A stretch of DNA of 43,669 nucleotides from Bacteroides sp. (GTDB taxonomy: Bacteria; Bacteroidota; Bacteroidia; Bacteroidales; Bacteroidaceae), in contig SUXX01000013.1 in the NCBI GenBank assembly GCA_015060735.1, positions 1 through 43,669 on the forward strand, written 5' to 3'. The translations under genes were made by a program, and so were the position numbers. This document shows positions 1-8,167 of the stretch, one piece after another. The notes under the pieces were generated by a model that was given only the letters and a program-made list of their open reading frames with translations, had not been told where the DNA came from and ran no database searches. Position 1 is the first letter of the stretch, and every line of letters begins with the position of its first letter.

Positions 1-24
1 TTCCGAAGATTCCTAACAAACCAT

Positions 25-73
25 GAAGAAAAAACAAAGGCGAAGCCTTGCTATTCTCACGAACGGCAAGGCT
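25..73 (-). terminator. Terminator of the fimbrial operon
   Basis: On the minus strand the arms AGCCTTGC (66-73) and GCAAGGCT (44-51) form an 8-bp stem with a 14-base loop. A T-rich run follows (minus strand, about 40 down to 25). It lies about 50 bases past the stop codon of the last fimbrillin-like gene, so the operon probably ends here. A smaller stem, TCTATCA/TGATAGA (101-119), lies between the gene and the terminator. Nothing else is seen in bases 1-125. Confidence 0.6.
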
Positions 74-125
74 CCATTACTAATGTTTTATATAAATAAT
101 CTATCAAGGGATGATAGACTATGCG

Positions 126-2471
126 TTAATTCTGAATGTCAATTTTATCAGTCGGATCACCAGCATCAATCAAAGAAGCCAAATCGGCAGCTGTGATGGC
201 TTGACCCTTATAAGTACACTTCTTCAGAATGATGGTTGGCTGATAAGTCTTTTCATTGGTCTTACCTTCGTTCACAATGAACTTGGCATCAATCACAAAA
301 CCATCGTTGAATTCACATTCCTCGAAAGTAGTATTAATGTAAGGTCTGGCCATGCCATTCCAGTGGTCAGCAATTTCCTCGGCCTTGCTAAAGTATGTAC
401 CTACACCGAAAGTACACTTAGTAAAGCTTGCCGAAGCAAAACCACCGTCCCAGCTGGACCATCCTTTGAATGTACTGTTTGATACAGTAAGTTTCAATCC
501 TGTTGTGCTTGTCTTTGTTCCTGTATTCAGCGGATAAGCTACCCCACTGACACTTACATTATCAATCACAACATCCGATGTAGGCTTCACGATGTAGATA
601 CCACGGATAACCTTGGCATCAGAGTTTCTCGTATTATAGCCTTCGATAGACAGATTCTTGATGGTACCACCGGCCGGTTGGAGAGCAAACTGTGCATTGC
701 TCTTCTTCATTTCCAGCGAATAGTTACCACCATCCAAATTCTGACCTGCTGCAAGCACTACGGTCTTATCTGTAGCAACATCCGAGTACAAGGTCAAGGC
801 TCCAGTGCCTGCAAAGACTTCGCTACTCGGTACAACCTTATAATAAGTACCTTCACCAGCCTTCTCTTCCTTCGTTACAGCATAGCCTTCTGCCACAAAG
901 CTCACTTTCGGATCTTCTGACAGATTGTCGGCCGGGTTGAACTCGAAGAAGCGACCACCGTACACCTTGATTTCTGAACCGCCGGCACCATTGCCATAAA
1001 GGTTCAATGCAGAATGTTTTTCTTGGGTTCCAGGAACACCGGCCTTCTTTTCACAAGCAATGAAAGTACCGTTGTAGATGTTAATCTTGGCACCATTCTT
1101 GGCATAAATCAAGTCGCTGCCTTCACCTGCATTCTCATAAATACCATCATAGATGTTCACCTTGGCATCTGCTCCGATGGCAAATACACCCATACTGTAT
1201 TTACATGCTTGCGATTTCACCCAACCATGACCCTTGATGTTGAGTGTACCGGCCTTCACATAGAACGGATAACTGTCTGTAGTGCCTGCAGAGATTGTTC
1301 CATTGGATTCTGCAAATTTCGGTGCTGTAATGGTATGACCGTTCAGGTTAATGCTCACGAGCTTGTCCTTATCATCCAAAATCATAGGCTCGGTCAGTAC
1401 GACATCCCTATCCAACGTAACTTCACCGCCATTGGCAAATGCGTATGCCAATTCCTTTTCAGTGTAATAGTTATAGTCATCTTTGAAGTTCGGATCAATA
1501 ATGATATTGAATACAGTCTGTTCGGTCAAGATATTACCGATGATGTTGGTACGGTAATTACGTTGCACCGGCACATGAGGCACGGTAATTTCCACCGGAA
1601 CCGATCCTGCTGTCGACGATTCAAAACGAGCTACCACTTCGATGTTCTGGCTACTTTCTGTTGATGCCAGGAAATAGTTCATCGACAGATAACCTTCGTA
1701 GTTCTTGCCGGTAGCATCATTCTTTTCTTTCACATTCTTCAAAACTTCACCGATAGTTGAATTGCCCGGCACATTAGCCAAATCGAAATCAATATCAGTT
1801 GTACTGGTAGTAATCGGTTTCTCTTCGTAAGCATTAAATACGTTATACACGCCTTTGATGCTCACCTTCGACATCAATTTGTTGCAACCGAAACCGGCAG
1901 CTTCGGCAATTGCATGGTCCTCGTCAGTAGAAGCGATGTTCAGTTGGGCGAATGGACGTGTCAAGACAATGTTTTCAGACATGCCACCTTTCTTCACCAC
2001 CAAGCCCTTTCTTACGGCCGTAAAGGCATCGCGGCTCTCGTCGTTGGCATATTTTTTATCTTCGTCATAGTTCACCTTGATGGCCTTCAAGTCTTTGGTA
2101 TCATAAAAACCGGTACCCTTCTTTTCAGCCCAGAACACGAAATCATAGGTCTGTCCTTCAATCAGGCGGAAAGTCACGTTACAAGTCAAATCATCATTGA
2201 TGGTGTTGGTCGACTTACGAAGAGTTGCAATCTCCGTACCTGCCGAATAGACGGCAGCGATGACATTATCCACTACCTGTCCTCTACCATAAGTATCATC
2301 AGTAGCATTGTTACCAATGGTGCGCGATGGCACTACACCATCCATAGCCAACTTGAAGCTCACTTCCACGCCATTGTTACCCGAAGGAATCAGCTCGTCC
2401 TCGTTGGAACACGAAGTGGTTGCCACCAACAAGGCGGCCATCATCCATAAGGCGTAAAAATATTTCTTCAT
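126..2471 (-). CDS. Fimbrillin-like (DUF6562-type) lipoprotein with beta-helix-like C-terminal half
   Basis: A surface lipoprotein of 781 aa. The signal peptide ends in a lipobox with Cys21, followed by acidic residues (CSNEDE), which resembles the Bacteroidetes lipoprotein surface-export signal. Residues about 35-330 form the fimbrillin-like module. It contains the family motifs RPFAQLN (about 170) and RNYRTN (about 305), then a closing strand (FNIIIDPNF) as in the other paralogues of this operon. From about 340 the protein is rich in Asn/Gly beta-strand repeats (for example INIYNGTF and IKVYGGRFF), which suggests a parallel beta-helix that could bind a ligand. It is the last gene of the operon, 20 bases after the preceding one. 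I infer a pilus tip or accessory adhesin; its ligand cannot be read from the sequence. Confidence 0.85.
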   Translation of the reverse strand: MKKYFYALWMMAALLVATTSCSNEDELIPSGNNGVEVSFKLAMDGVVPSRTIGNNATDDTYGRGQVVDNVIAAVYSAGTEIATLRKSTNTINDDLTCNVTFRLIEGQTYDFVFWAEKKGTGFYDTKDLKAIKVNYDEDKKYANDESRDAFTAVRKGLVVKKGGMSENIVLTRPFAQLNIASTDEDHAIAEAAGFGCNKLMSKVSIKGVYNVFNAYEEKPITTSTTDIDFDLANVPGNSTIGEVLKNVKEKNDATGKNYEGYLSMNYFLASTESSQNIEVVARFESSTAGSVPVEITVPHVPVQRNYRTNIIGNILTEQTVFNIIIDPNFKDDYNYYTEKELAYAFANGGEVTLDRDVVLTEPMILDDKDKLVSINLNGHTITAPKFAESNGTISAGTTDSYPFYVKAGTLNIKGHGWVKSQACKYSMGVFAIGADAKVNIYDGIYENAGEGSDLIYAKNGAKINIYNGTFIACEKKAGVPGTQEKHSALNLYGNGAGGSEIKVYGGRFFEFNPADNLSEDPKVSFVAEGYAVTKEEKAGEGTYYKVVPSSEVFAGTGALTLYSDVATDKTVVLAAGQNLDGGNYSLEMKKSNAQFALQPAGGTIKNLSIEGYNTRNSDAKVIRGIYIVKPTSDVVIDNVSVSGVAYPLNTGTKTSTTGLKLTVSNSTFKGWSSWDGGFASASFTKCTFGVGTYFSKAEEIADHWNGMARPYINTTFEECEFNDGFVIDAKFIVNEGKTNEKTYQPTIILKKCTYKGQAITAADLASLIDAGDPTDKIDIQN

Positions 2472-2491
2472 CTCTTTCTTTTTTATTATAA

Positions 2492-3487
2492 TTAATTAAA
2501 AGGAGGTCCCACATAGTCCTCTTCAAAATCCGGATCTATAATGATTGTGAATGTCACATTGCCAAACACGATGGTAGGATCATCAGGGTCATCCGGGTCG
2601 GGATCATCCGGGTCGTCCGGCTCTTTACCGCAGGCAAAAAGGATGTTCGTACGGTAGTTCCGCTGAAGCGGGACATTGGGCAGCGAAACATCTACCATCT
2701 TGACGGTAGGATTGCCATACAGTCCGAGCCACGAGTCGAAAATCAGCTTGTCGGCATGAGCCAACAGGTAATTCATCGAGAAGTAGCGATAGGCCTGAGG
2801 AATGCTGTCCACCATCACCCACAGTGTGTCGCCCGTCAGCTTGTCGGGAGTTAGGGTCACTTCAAACTCAATGTCCTTTGGTTCCGTAGCCTCTCCGGTG
2901 AACGGATGGAACACCGTCGGTACCTTCTTCAGATGCACCGTAGAATAGTCGATGTGCAGGTTGTCTCCCAGCACGGCATTCTCATATACGCAATCCTGCG
3001 CTCCCACGTTGAGCTGTGCGAACGGACGTTTCAGCACCACATGCCCAAACGATTCCCCTCCCACCATAGAACCGGTGGCATAGAAAGCGTCCCGGTGCTC
3101 ATCGTTGGCAGGAGCGTCCTCGTAATTCATGCGAATGGCAGACAAGTCGTCCGTTCCGTATGGAGCGTCCGGGCTTTGCGCCCAGAACACATACTCATAC
3201 TTCAACCCAGCGATGACTTCTAAGGTCAACTGATAGGTCAATCCATCGGCAAACGCATCGGCTATGGTTTCCTTCCTTACTATCTGGTTGCCCCGGCGCA
3301 GTTCGTAGAACAGTGCCTTGGCGGTGGTACCATCGCCAATGGCACGTGTGTCCACGCCGTCGTTCAGGCTGAGGGTGAAAGTCACCCTCGCCACCTGAGC
3401 GTCGTCCGAAGCCTGCTCACTCTCCGAACATGCTGTTGCAAAGAGCAAGGCTGCTACGGCAATTAGTGAGTATAGATAGTTTTTCAT
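2492..3487 (-). CDS. Short fimbrillin-like (DUF6562-type) lipoprotein
   Basis: A 331-aa lipoprotein (lipobox Cys20, then SESEQ) made almost entirely of the fimbrillin-like module. It has KRPFAQLN near residue 150 and PLQRNYRTN near 275. Unlike its long paralogues it has no beta-helix extension. An Asp/Pro-rich tract (DDPDDPDPDDPDDP) is inserted between the RNYRTN strand and the final FTIIIDPDF strand. Its DNA has higher GC than the flanking long genes. It could be a polymerising stalk subunit or a minor subunit. It sits between a 3' stem-loop belonging to the upstream gene and the next gene 20 bases downstream. Confidence 0.82.
   Translation of the reverse strand: MKNYLYSLIAVAALLFATACSESEQASDDAQVARVTFTLSLNDGVDTRAIGDGTTAKALFYELRRGNQIVRKETIADAFADGLTYQLTLEVIAGLKYEYVFWAQSPDAPYGTDDLSAIRMNYEDAPANDEHRDAFYATGSMVGGESFGHVVLKRPFAQLNVGAQDCVYENAVLGDNLHIDYSTVHLKKVPTVFHPFTGEATEPKDIEFEVTLTPDKLTGDTLWVMVDSIPQAYRYFSMNYLLAHADKLIFDSWLGLYGNPTVKMVDVSLPNVPLQRNYRTNILFACGKEPDDPDDPDPDDPDDPTIVFGNVTFTIIIDPDFEEDYVGPPFN
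2568..2626 (-). repeat. Degenerate Asp/Pro-coding repeat tract
   Basis: Repeated blocks of ATCATCCGGGTC, GGGTCATCC and related sequence on the plus strand encode alternating Asp-Asp-Pro in the fimbrillin-like protein. The repeats are in frame, so unit gain or loss would change the linker length without a frameshift. Confidence 0.6.
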
Positions 3488-3504
3488 TCTTTTCTTTATT
3501 AAAG

Positions 3505-3540
3505 TTTCCTAGCATACTCCCGTAGAAGTATGCCAGGAAA
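3505..3540 (-). terminator. Intercistronic stem-loop after the 1374-aa gene
   Basis: TTTCCT-a-GCATACT (3505-3518) pairs with AGTATGC-c-AGGAAA (3527-3540): 13 pairs with one mismatch and an 8-base loop. It lies 18 bases past the stop codon at 3559 and before the next start at 3487. There is no strong T run, so it may stabilise or partly terminate the transcript rather than end it. Confidence 0.55.
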
Positions 3541-3558
3541 ACAATATGATTATATCAA

Positions 3559-6500
3559 TTAGAGCAAACGACCAATTACCGATTCATTGATATTTGCACC
3601 AGTACCTGTACCATTGTTAGTAACAGTTACATTGGAAGCCGAACAACCTGTAACATTGGCTGTTTTAGCAGCACCAACAACCTGTCCAGCATCACGACCT
3701 GCAGAAACAGAACTATTCTTAGCTGTACAATTTGATAATTTAGGTTCTGAATTTCCATTACCAATAAGAGCTCCAGCCTTATCGCCATTAGCTTCACTAT
3801 TTGCAACAGTACAACTTACTTCTGCATTTTCAACATGACAATTATCAACTTTTACATTACCTTCCATATATCCTACCAATGCACCACAGTTGTGATGACC
3901 AACAATCTTAGCAACATTAATAGTCACGTTCATTACCTTAATTGTTTTATCATCACCACTTCCATTGCCTTCAAGCCAACCAAACAAAGCAGAAGAATAA
4001 TGATTACCTGTTTCAGCTTCTGAATCTACAGAAAGGTTAGAGATAATCTTATTTTGTCCATCAAAAATCCCTTTAAATTCTGTTGCACCAGTTTGGCCAA
4101 TCGGTTGCCAATCACGATTTTGCAAATCAATATTTGCAACGAGCTTCACAGTCTCGCCACTGAAATCTTTATTATTTACATTTACTTCATTAGCAAACCA
4201 GAACATACCATTGGCATTAGAGATGCTGTATACCTTACCTGACAAAGATACACCATCAGCGATTTGACCTTCAATCTTCTTCTTGCCACCAACAACTCTT
4301 ACCAAATCAGCATATGCAGCTGCATCTTCGTCTACCCATACAGCATATTCGGTATCAGCTGCAACGCTTTCAATGTTCACATTATTCAAAGTGATATCAG
4401 CACCAGCCTTTGACATAACAAGAATAGCTGCTTTACTTCCCGTTGTTTCAAATCTAGTATCAGTAACAGAAAGCTTACCTAATGTTGGATTAGAATCATA
4501 TTGTTGATCTATCTTTATACCTCTATTACCTTTAACTACACAATTACTCAATGTTGCGTTAGTTCCAGGAGTCATCCAAATTGAGTAGAATGTATTAGAT
4601 GTATCAGCAGAAGAATCTATAGTAGTATTCTTAATCTCCGCATTCGTACAGATTGTAATAGGATGTTCAATTACGCAGTCCTCAATATTCACATCAGTAT
4701 AGAATTCCATGTTATAAGTATTCCATGTAGTAGCAGTCCAGTTTGATTTTTCCAATGTCAAGTTCTTGAAGTTCATTACCGCATTTGGATTAATCGTACG
4801 ATAAGTCACATAAGAACCATTGTAAGAAGCGCTAGCACAAGTGATATTCAACTTGGCTTTTGTATCTCCTTCAATACCAGAGATGCTTATTGTTTCTGTT
4901 GATGCACCTCCAAGACCTGTTGTCAAATTCCAATCAATATAATCTGTAACCACAGCACTAATAGTCTTTGCATCCATCGTCATTGCTGTATTAAGAACTT
5001 CCGGTATATCAGCATAAGCATAAACCTTACCATCTTCGTTGATGATACTTCTATCTGCTTTCTTGTCGTTCCAAAGAGAATTGCCACTTACACTACCCTT
5101 ACCAAAGCCTGTCACAGTTGCATTATTTATTGTAATGACATGCATATCAGTGTTCTTCAACAAAGTACCATCAATTTCAATCGCGGCCTTTCCTTCTACA
5201 GGTTGGCTGGCCTTGAAAGTACAGTCAATGAAAGTTGCATTAGTTCCACATGCTCCTTCATTATATACAAGAACACTCTTACCGGCACTATTGAATGTAC
5301 AGTTTTCAAAAATAACTTCATTAGAACAATATGTCCAAACGTTATATAATTCAGCATCAGTCTGATTGAATGTACAATTTACAAAATGCGCCTTTCCATA
5401 TAAGAATATCTGATTATCAATAGTACAATCAGTATAATATTCTTCAGCGATATGCTGGAGACCTTGATAATTTGCAGATGTTCCCTTAATTGTAATATTC
5501 TTAAATTTCAGAGTGCTACCACCCATATTAGGGGTTCCGCTTCTATCAACAACTGCATCTTCACCAACACCAACGATAGTCAGTTCCTTACCAGAAACAC
5601 CTGTCAACGCAACTTCACCAGCTACGGCAATTTCTGTTGCACCATTTTTGATAGCTTCTTGGAATTCAGCTTGACTAGTAACCACTGCAGATTCTGAATC
5701 TGTATTACCAACAACTGTAGTTTCAGTAGATGTATTACCATTTGTGGTCAAATCAGCTTCTGAACTATTACCCAAATAAGAACCTACAATGGCACCAGCA
5801 TTAGTCGGCTTAGAAGAATTATAATCCTTTTCACTGTCTGTTCTATCCACTGTGACTACAACACCTGTAACAGTATTACCCTTAACAGCCTTTGCATCGG
5901 CAGCACCGGCAATACCACCCAAGTCGCGATAACCAGTGATAGTTACATTAATAGCAGTATTATCTGAAAGTTCATTTCCATTATCTACAAAGAAATTACC
6001 TGCAATACCACCAACCTTATCACCATTATCATACTCACCAGTCAAGTTATCCGGAGTAGCGGTCAGCTTCACATTTTCTACCTTACAATTTTTGATGCTA
6101 CCATATACAAAACCAGCAATACCAGCAACACATCTGTTACCTTCTACAACCGCATTCTTCACTGTTACGTTTTCAATTGTACCAGTATTGAAGATGATAC
6201 CAGCCACAACAGCAATACCACCACCATTTTCAGCTACGACATGTTTCACGTTTGCACCATCAACTGTAAAATCCTTGATAGTGCCACCATTCAATTTACC
6301 GAAAAGACCTGCAGGCAATTGATCGCCTTCCGTCAAAGATCTTGACGCAGTTTGTGCTACAATATTCAATTCATAAATAGTAAAGTCCTTACCCTCAAAT
6401 GTACCCTGGAATGCCTTACCATCATCTGTTCCAGCATTCACATTTCCGCCATCACCAAGACCTATCGGAGTCCAAGGCTGATTATTCAAATAGATATGGT

Positions 6501-7683
6501 CAGTCAAACGAACGATAGCACCCTTGAATGTATTGGCACCACTATTTACTTGTTCTGCTACCCATGCCAATTGCTTAGCATTAGCAATTTGGTATACATC
6601 TACACCGTTTTCCTGAATCGGAGTAACAGCTTCTGTAGATTCACCATCCCACAATTCGCGGATGATTTCTTCCTTTTCAAAGTTCTGATCAATGATGATA
6701 GTGAATTCACCGTTAGTAGTCAATACATTACCAATGATGTTTGTTCTATAGTTACGATATACCGGAAGTTGTGCAACGTTGATAGTATTGATAGAACCTT
6801 TTGCGTTAGCAAATTCCACATCTACTTCGTACAATTCTGACTCACCTCTTTCTGCAGCCAACAAATAGTTCATAGACAAGTGTGCAAATTCTTCATCAAT
6901 AGAATAACTCTTGTCACCATTCACGTCAGCACGCAAAATGTCATAGTCATTTTGGGTAGATGCATCTGCCTTCGGCAAGAAAGCCATCTTAAATTCTGCA
7001 TCAGCAGTATGGTCATCTTCACCAACCTTACCAGTCAAAAGATTCAAAGAAGTAGGAATCTTCTTTACAACCAAACGACTTTGTGTGATAGGCTGCTCAC
7101 CCAACAGGATTTTAGCTGCGGCGAAATCAGCCTTGGTTGTACCCACATTCAACTGAGCAAACGGACGCTTCAAGACAATGGTCTTTGTAAAATGTGATTC
7201 TACCTTATAACCCAATTCCTTCGCAAAGAAAGCATCACGTGTTTCATCATTGGCATCACCGTTATAGTTTACAGTGATATTTTGCAAGTCATCCATGTTG
7301 ATGTTGTAATGCTTATTACCCTTTACTTGTGCCCAAAATACAAAATCGTATGTTTGGCCCTTAACCAAACGCATCTTTACAGTAGCTGTTCTATTTTCAA
7401 CATCCGCTTCACCTACATTCACAACATAGAAATTCCCTGAAGCATCGTCCACATTCTTAATAATAGGAACTACATTTCCATTTTGATAAATACCATAGTA
7501 CAATTGGTCCACTAAATCGGCTTCACCCAATCCACGTGACTGCACTGCGCCACTCAATTCCACTGTGAAACTTGCGTCCACATAATCATTGCTGTTATTC
7601 GCAATCGGTTCTTCTTCCTGCGAACAGCCTGTTGCCAGCAACATGGTCGCCATGGCAAACATTGATAATAGATTCTTTTTCAT
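3559..7683 (-). CDS. Giant fimbrillin-like lipoprotein with GLUG-type and beta-helix repeats
   Basis: About 1374 aa. I chose the ATG at 7683 (MKKNLLSM, matching the paralogues) over a GTG three codons upstream. Lipobox Cys20 is followed by SQEEE. Residues about 30-345 are the fimbrillin-like module, with KRPFAQLN near 175 and VYRNYRTN near 320, closing with FTIIIDQNF. The rest is an extended repeat region. Two copies of a unit beginning with an ANA.../W..EQVN-like segment and W.PIG followed by F.G.F.G are seen, near 375-440 and 1170-1240. GLUG-like segments (GLFG, GGIAG, GALVGY) follow each copy, and Asn/Thr-rich beta-helix rungs lie between. I infer a surface adhesin or tip subunit with a long fibrous domain. 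It is preceded by a 475-base non-coding gap, so it may have its own promoter. Confidence 0.85.
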   Translation of the reverse strand: MKKNLLSMFAMATMLLATGCSQEEEPIANNSNDYVDASFTVELSGAVQSRGLGEADLVDQLYYGIYQNGNVVPIIKNVDDASGNFYVVNVGEADVENRTATVKMRLVKGQTYDFVFWAQVKGNKHYNINMDDLQNITVNYNGDANDETRDAFFAKELGYKVESHFTKTIVLKRPFAQLNVGTTKADFAAAKILLGEQPITQSRLVVKKIPTSLNLLTGKVGEDDHTADAEFKMAFLPKADASTQNDYDILRADVNGDKSYSIDEEFAHLSMNYLLAAERGESELYEVDVEFANAKGSINTINVAQLPVYRNYRTNIIGNVLTTNGEFTIIIDQNFEKEEIIRELWDGESTEAVTPIQENGVDVYQIANAKQLAWVAEQVNSGANTFKGAIVRLTDHIYLNNQPWTPIGLGDGGNVNAGTDDGKAFQGTFEGKDFTIYELNIVAQTASRSLTEGDQLPAGLFGKLNGGTIKDFTVDGANVKHVVAENGGGIAVVAGIIFNTGTIENVTVKNAVVEGNRCVAGIAGFVYGSIKNCKVENVKLTATPDNLTGEYDNGDKVGGIAGNFFVDNGNELSDNTAINVTITGYRDLGGIAGAADAKAVKGNTVTGVVVTVDRTDSEKDYNSSKPTNAGAIVGSYLGNSSEADLTTNGNTSTETTVVGNTDSESAVVTSQAEFQEAIKNGATEIAVAGEVALTGVSGKELTIVGVGEDAVVDRSGTPNMGGSTLKFKNITIKGTSANYQGLQHIAEEYYTDCTIDNQIFLYGKAHFVNCTFNQTDAELYNVWTYCSNEVIFENCTFNSAGKSVLVYNEGACGTNATFIDCTFKASQPVEGKAAIEIDGTLLKNTDMHVITINNATVTGFGKGSVSGNSLWNDKKADRSIINEDGKVYAYADIPEVLNTAMTMDAKTISAVVTDYIDWNLTTGLGGASTETISISGIEGDTKAKLNITCASASYNGSYVTYRTINPNAVMNFKNLTLEKSNWTATTWNTYNMEFYTDVNIEDCVIEHPITICTNAEIKNTTIDSSADTSNTFYSIWMTPGTNATLSNCVVKGNRGIKIDQQYDSNPTLGKLSVTDTRFETTGSKAAILVMSKAGADITLNNVNIESVAADTEYAVWVDEDAAAYADLVRVVGGKKKIEGQIADGVSLSGKVYSISNANGMFWFANEVNVNNKDFSGETVKLVANIDLQNRDWQPIGQTGATEFKGIFDGQNKIISNLSVDSEAETGNHYSSALFGWLEGNGSGDDKTIKVMNVTINVAKIVGHHNCGALVGYMEGNVKVDNCHVENAEVSCTVANSEANGDKAGALIGNGNSEPKLSNCTAKNSSVSAGRDAGQVVGAAKTANVTGCSASNVTVTNNGTGTGANINESVIGRLL

Positions 7684-7731
7684 ATAAGACACTAATTAAA
7701 ATTTTATTCTTTCATCTTTTTCAAAAACGCT

Positions 7732-7863
7732 TAGGCGTTTGGAGTAAAACGTCTAGGCGTTTTGGTTGAAATGTCTAGGCGTTTTTCGTGACTAGTCTCA
7801 TCCACTTGCGAAAGTAGTCTCGTAGGTTCACGAGAGTAGTCTCGTTGCCTCGTGAAAGTAGTC
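7732..7863. repeat. 22-bp-period degenerate tandem array (six units)
   Basis: Units start at 7732, 7754, 7776, 7798, 7820 and 7842, an exact 22-base period. The first three begin TAGGCGTTT; the last three end AGTAGTC; all six end in GTC. The junctions form dyads with the same spacing (AAACGTCTAGGCGTTT; ACGAGAGTAGTCTCGT; CGTGAAAGTAGTCACG). The array is upstream of the giant fimbrillin-like gene, on the promoter side. Twenty-two bases is about two helical turns, which would place bound proteins on one face of the DNA. Confidence 0.8.
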
Positions 7864-7899
7864 ACGTTTTTTTGCGCCTCTACAAATACTTTGCATTTT

Positions 7900-8100
7900 T
7901 TGCCTTCACGCTTTCACAAGCTTCATACTCATTGATATTCAGTGCGTTGCGGTGAAGGATATGTATTTTTCTGCTTTCACCTAGTTTCACCATTTAGTGA
8001 TGTTTCTCTCCGTTTGGTGAAAAGAGTGTGAAAGGAGGTTTCACCTGCCTTCACCGTAACGCTCTGTGTATCAGAGAGTGTGAAGGGTGAAGGCAGAATT
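7900..8100. repeat. TTCACC/GGTGAA-rich repeat region with strong stem-loop
   Basis: The motif TTCAC(C) or its complement GGTGAA occurs many times in both orientations. The clearest structure is CTGCCTTCACC (8045-8055) pairing perfectly with GGTGAAGGCAG (8086-8096), with an inner CTCTG/CAGAG stem. No convincing reading frame spans it. It may be a palindromic intergenic repeat or a structured leader of the downstream minus-strand gene. The remaining bases of the 7684-8167 gap show no gene. Confidence 0.6.
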
Positions 8101-8119
8101 GCATTATTTTATTTTTTGT

Positions 8120-8150
8120 AGCTAGAGAGGCAGTTATGCCTTCCCTAGCT
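8120..8150 (-). terminator. Intercistronic stem-loop, family A
   Basis: AGCTAG (8120-8125) pairs with CTAGCT (8145-8150), with an inner GGCA/TGCC stem. It lies directly after the stop codon of the 1254-aa gene. The same outer arms and the following TTAGAAT recur after the 1318-aa gene at 11970-12002, so the 3' hairpin was duplicated together with the gene. Confidence 0.6.
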
Positions 8151-8167
8151 TAGAATGTTAGACATCA

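Noticed and set aside
1014-1664. Long open frames on the plus strand opposite the fimbrial genes
   Set aside because: They are antisense to clear lipoprotein genes, have odd composition (Cys/Ile/His-rich), no start context and no family resemblance; they reflect codon bias of the genes they oppose.
7684-7692. GTG start three codons upstream for the giant fimbrillin-like gene
   Set aside because: The paralogues begin with MKK/MRK directly followed by the hydrophobic core, which fits the ATG at 7683.
7732-7863. Spaced repeats that might be a CRISPR array
   Set aside because: The 22-base units have no identical repeat separated by unique spacers, and no cas gene is in the window. The period runs through the whole unit.
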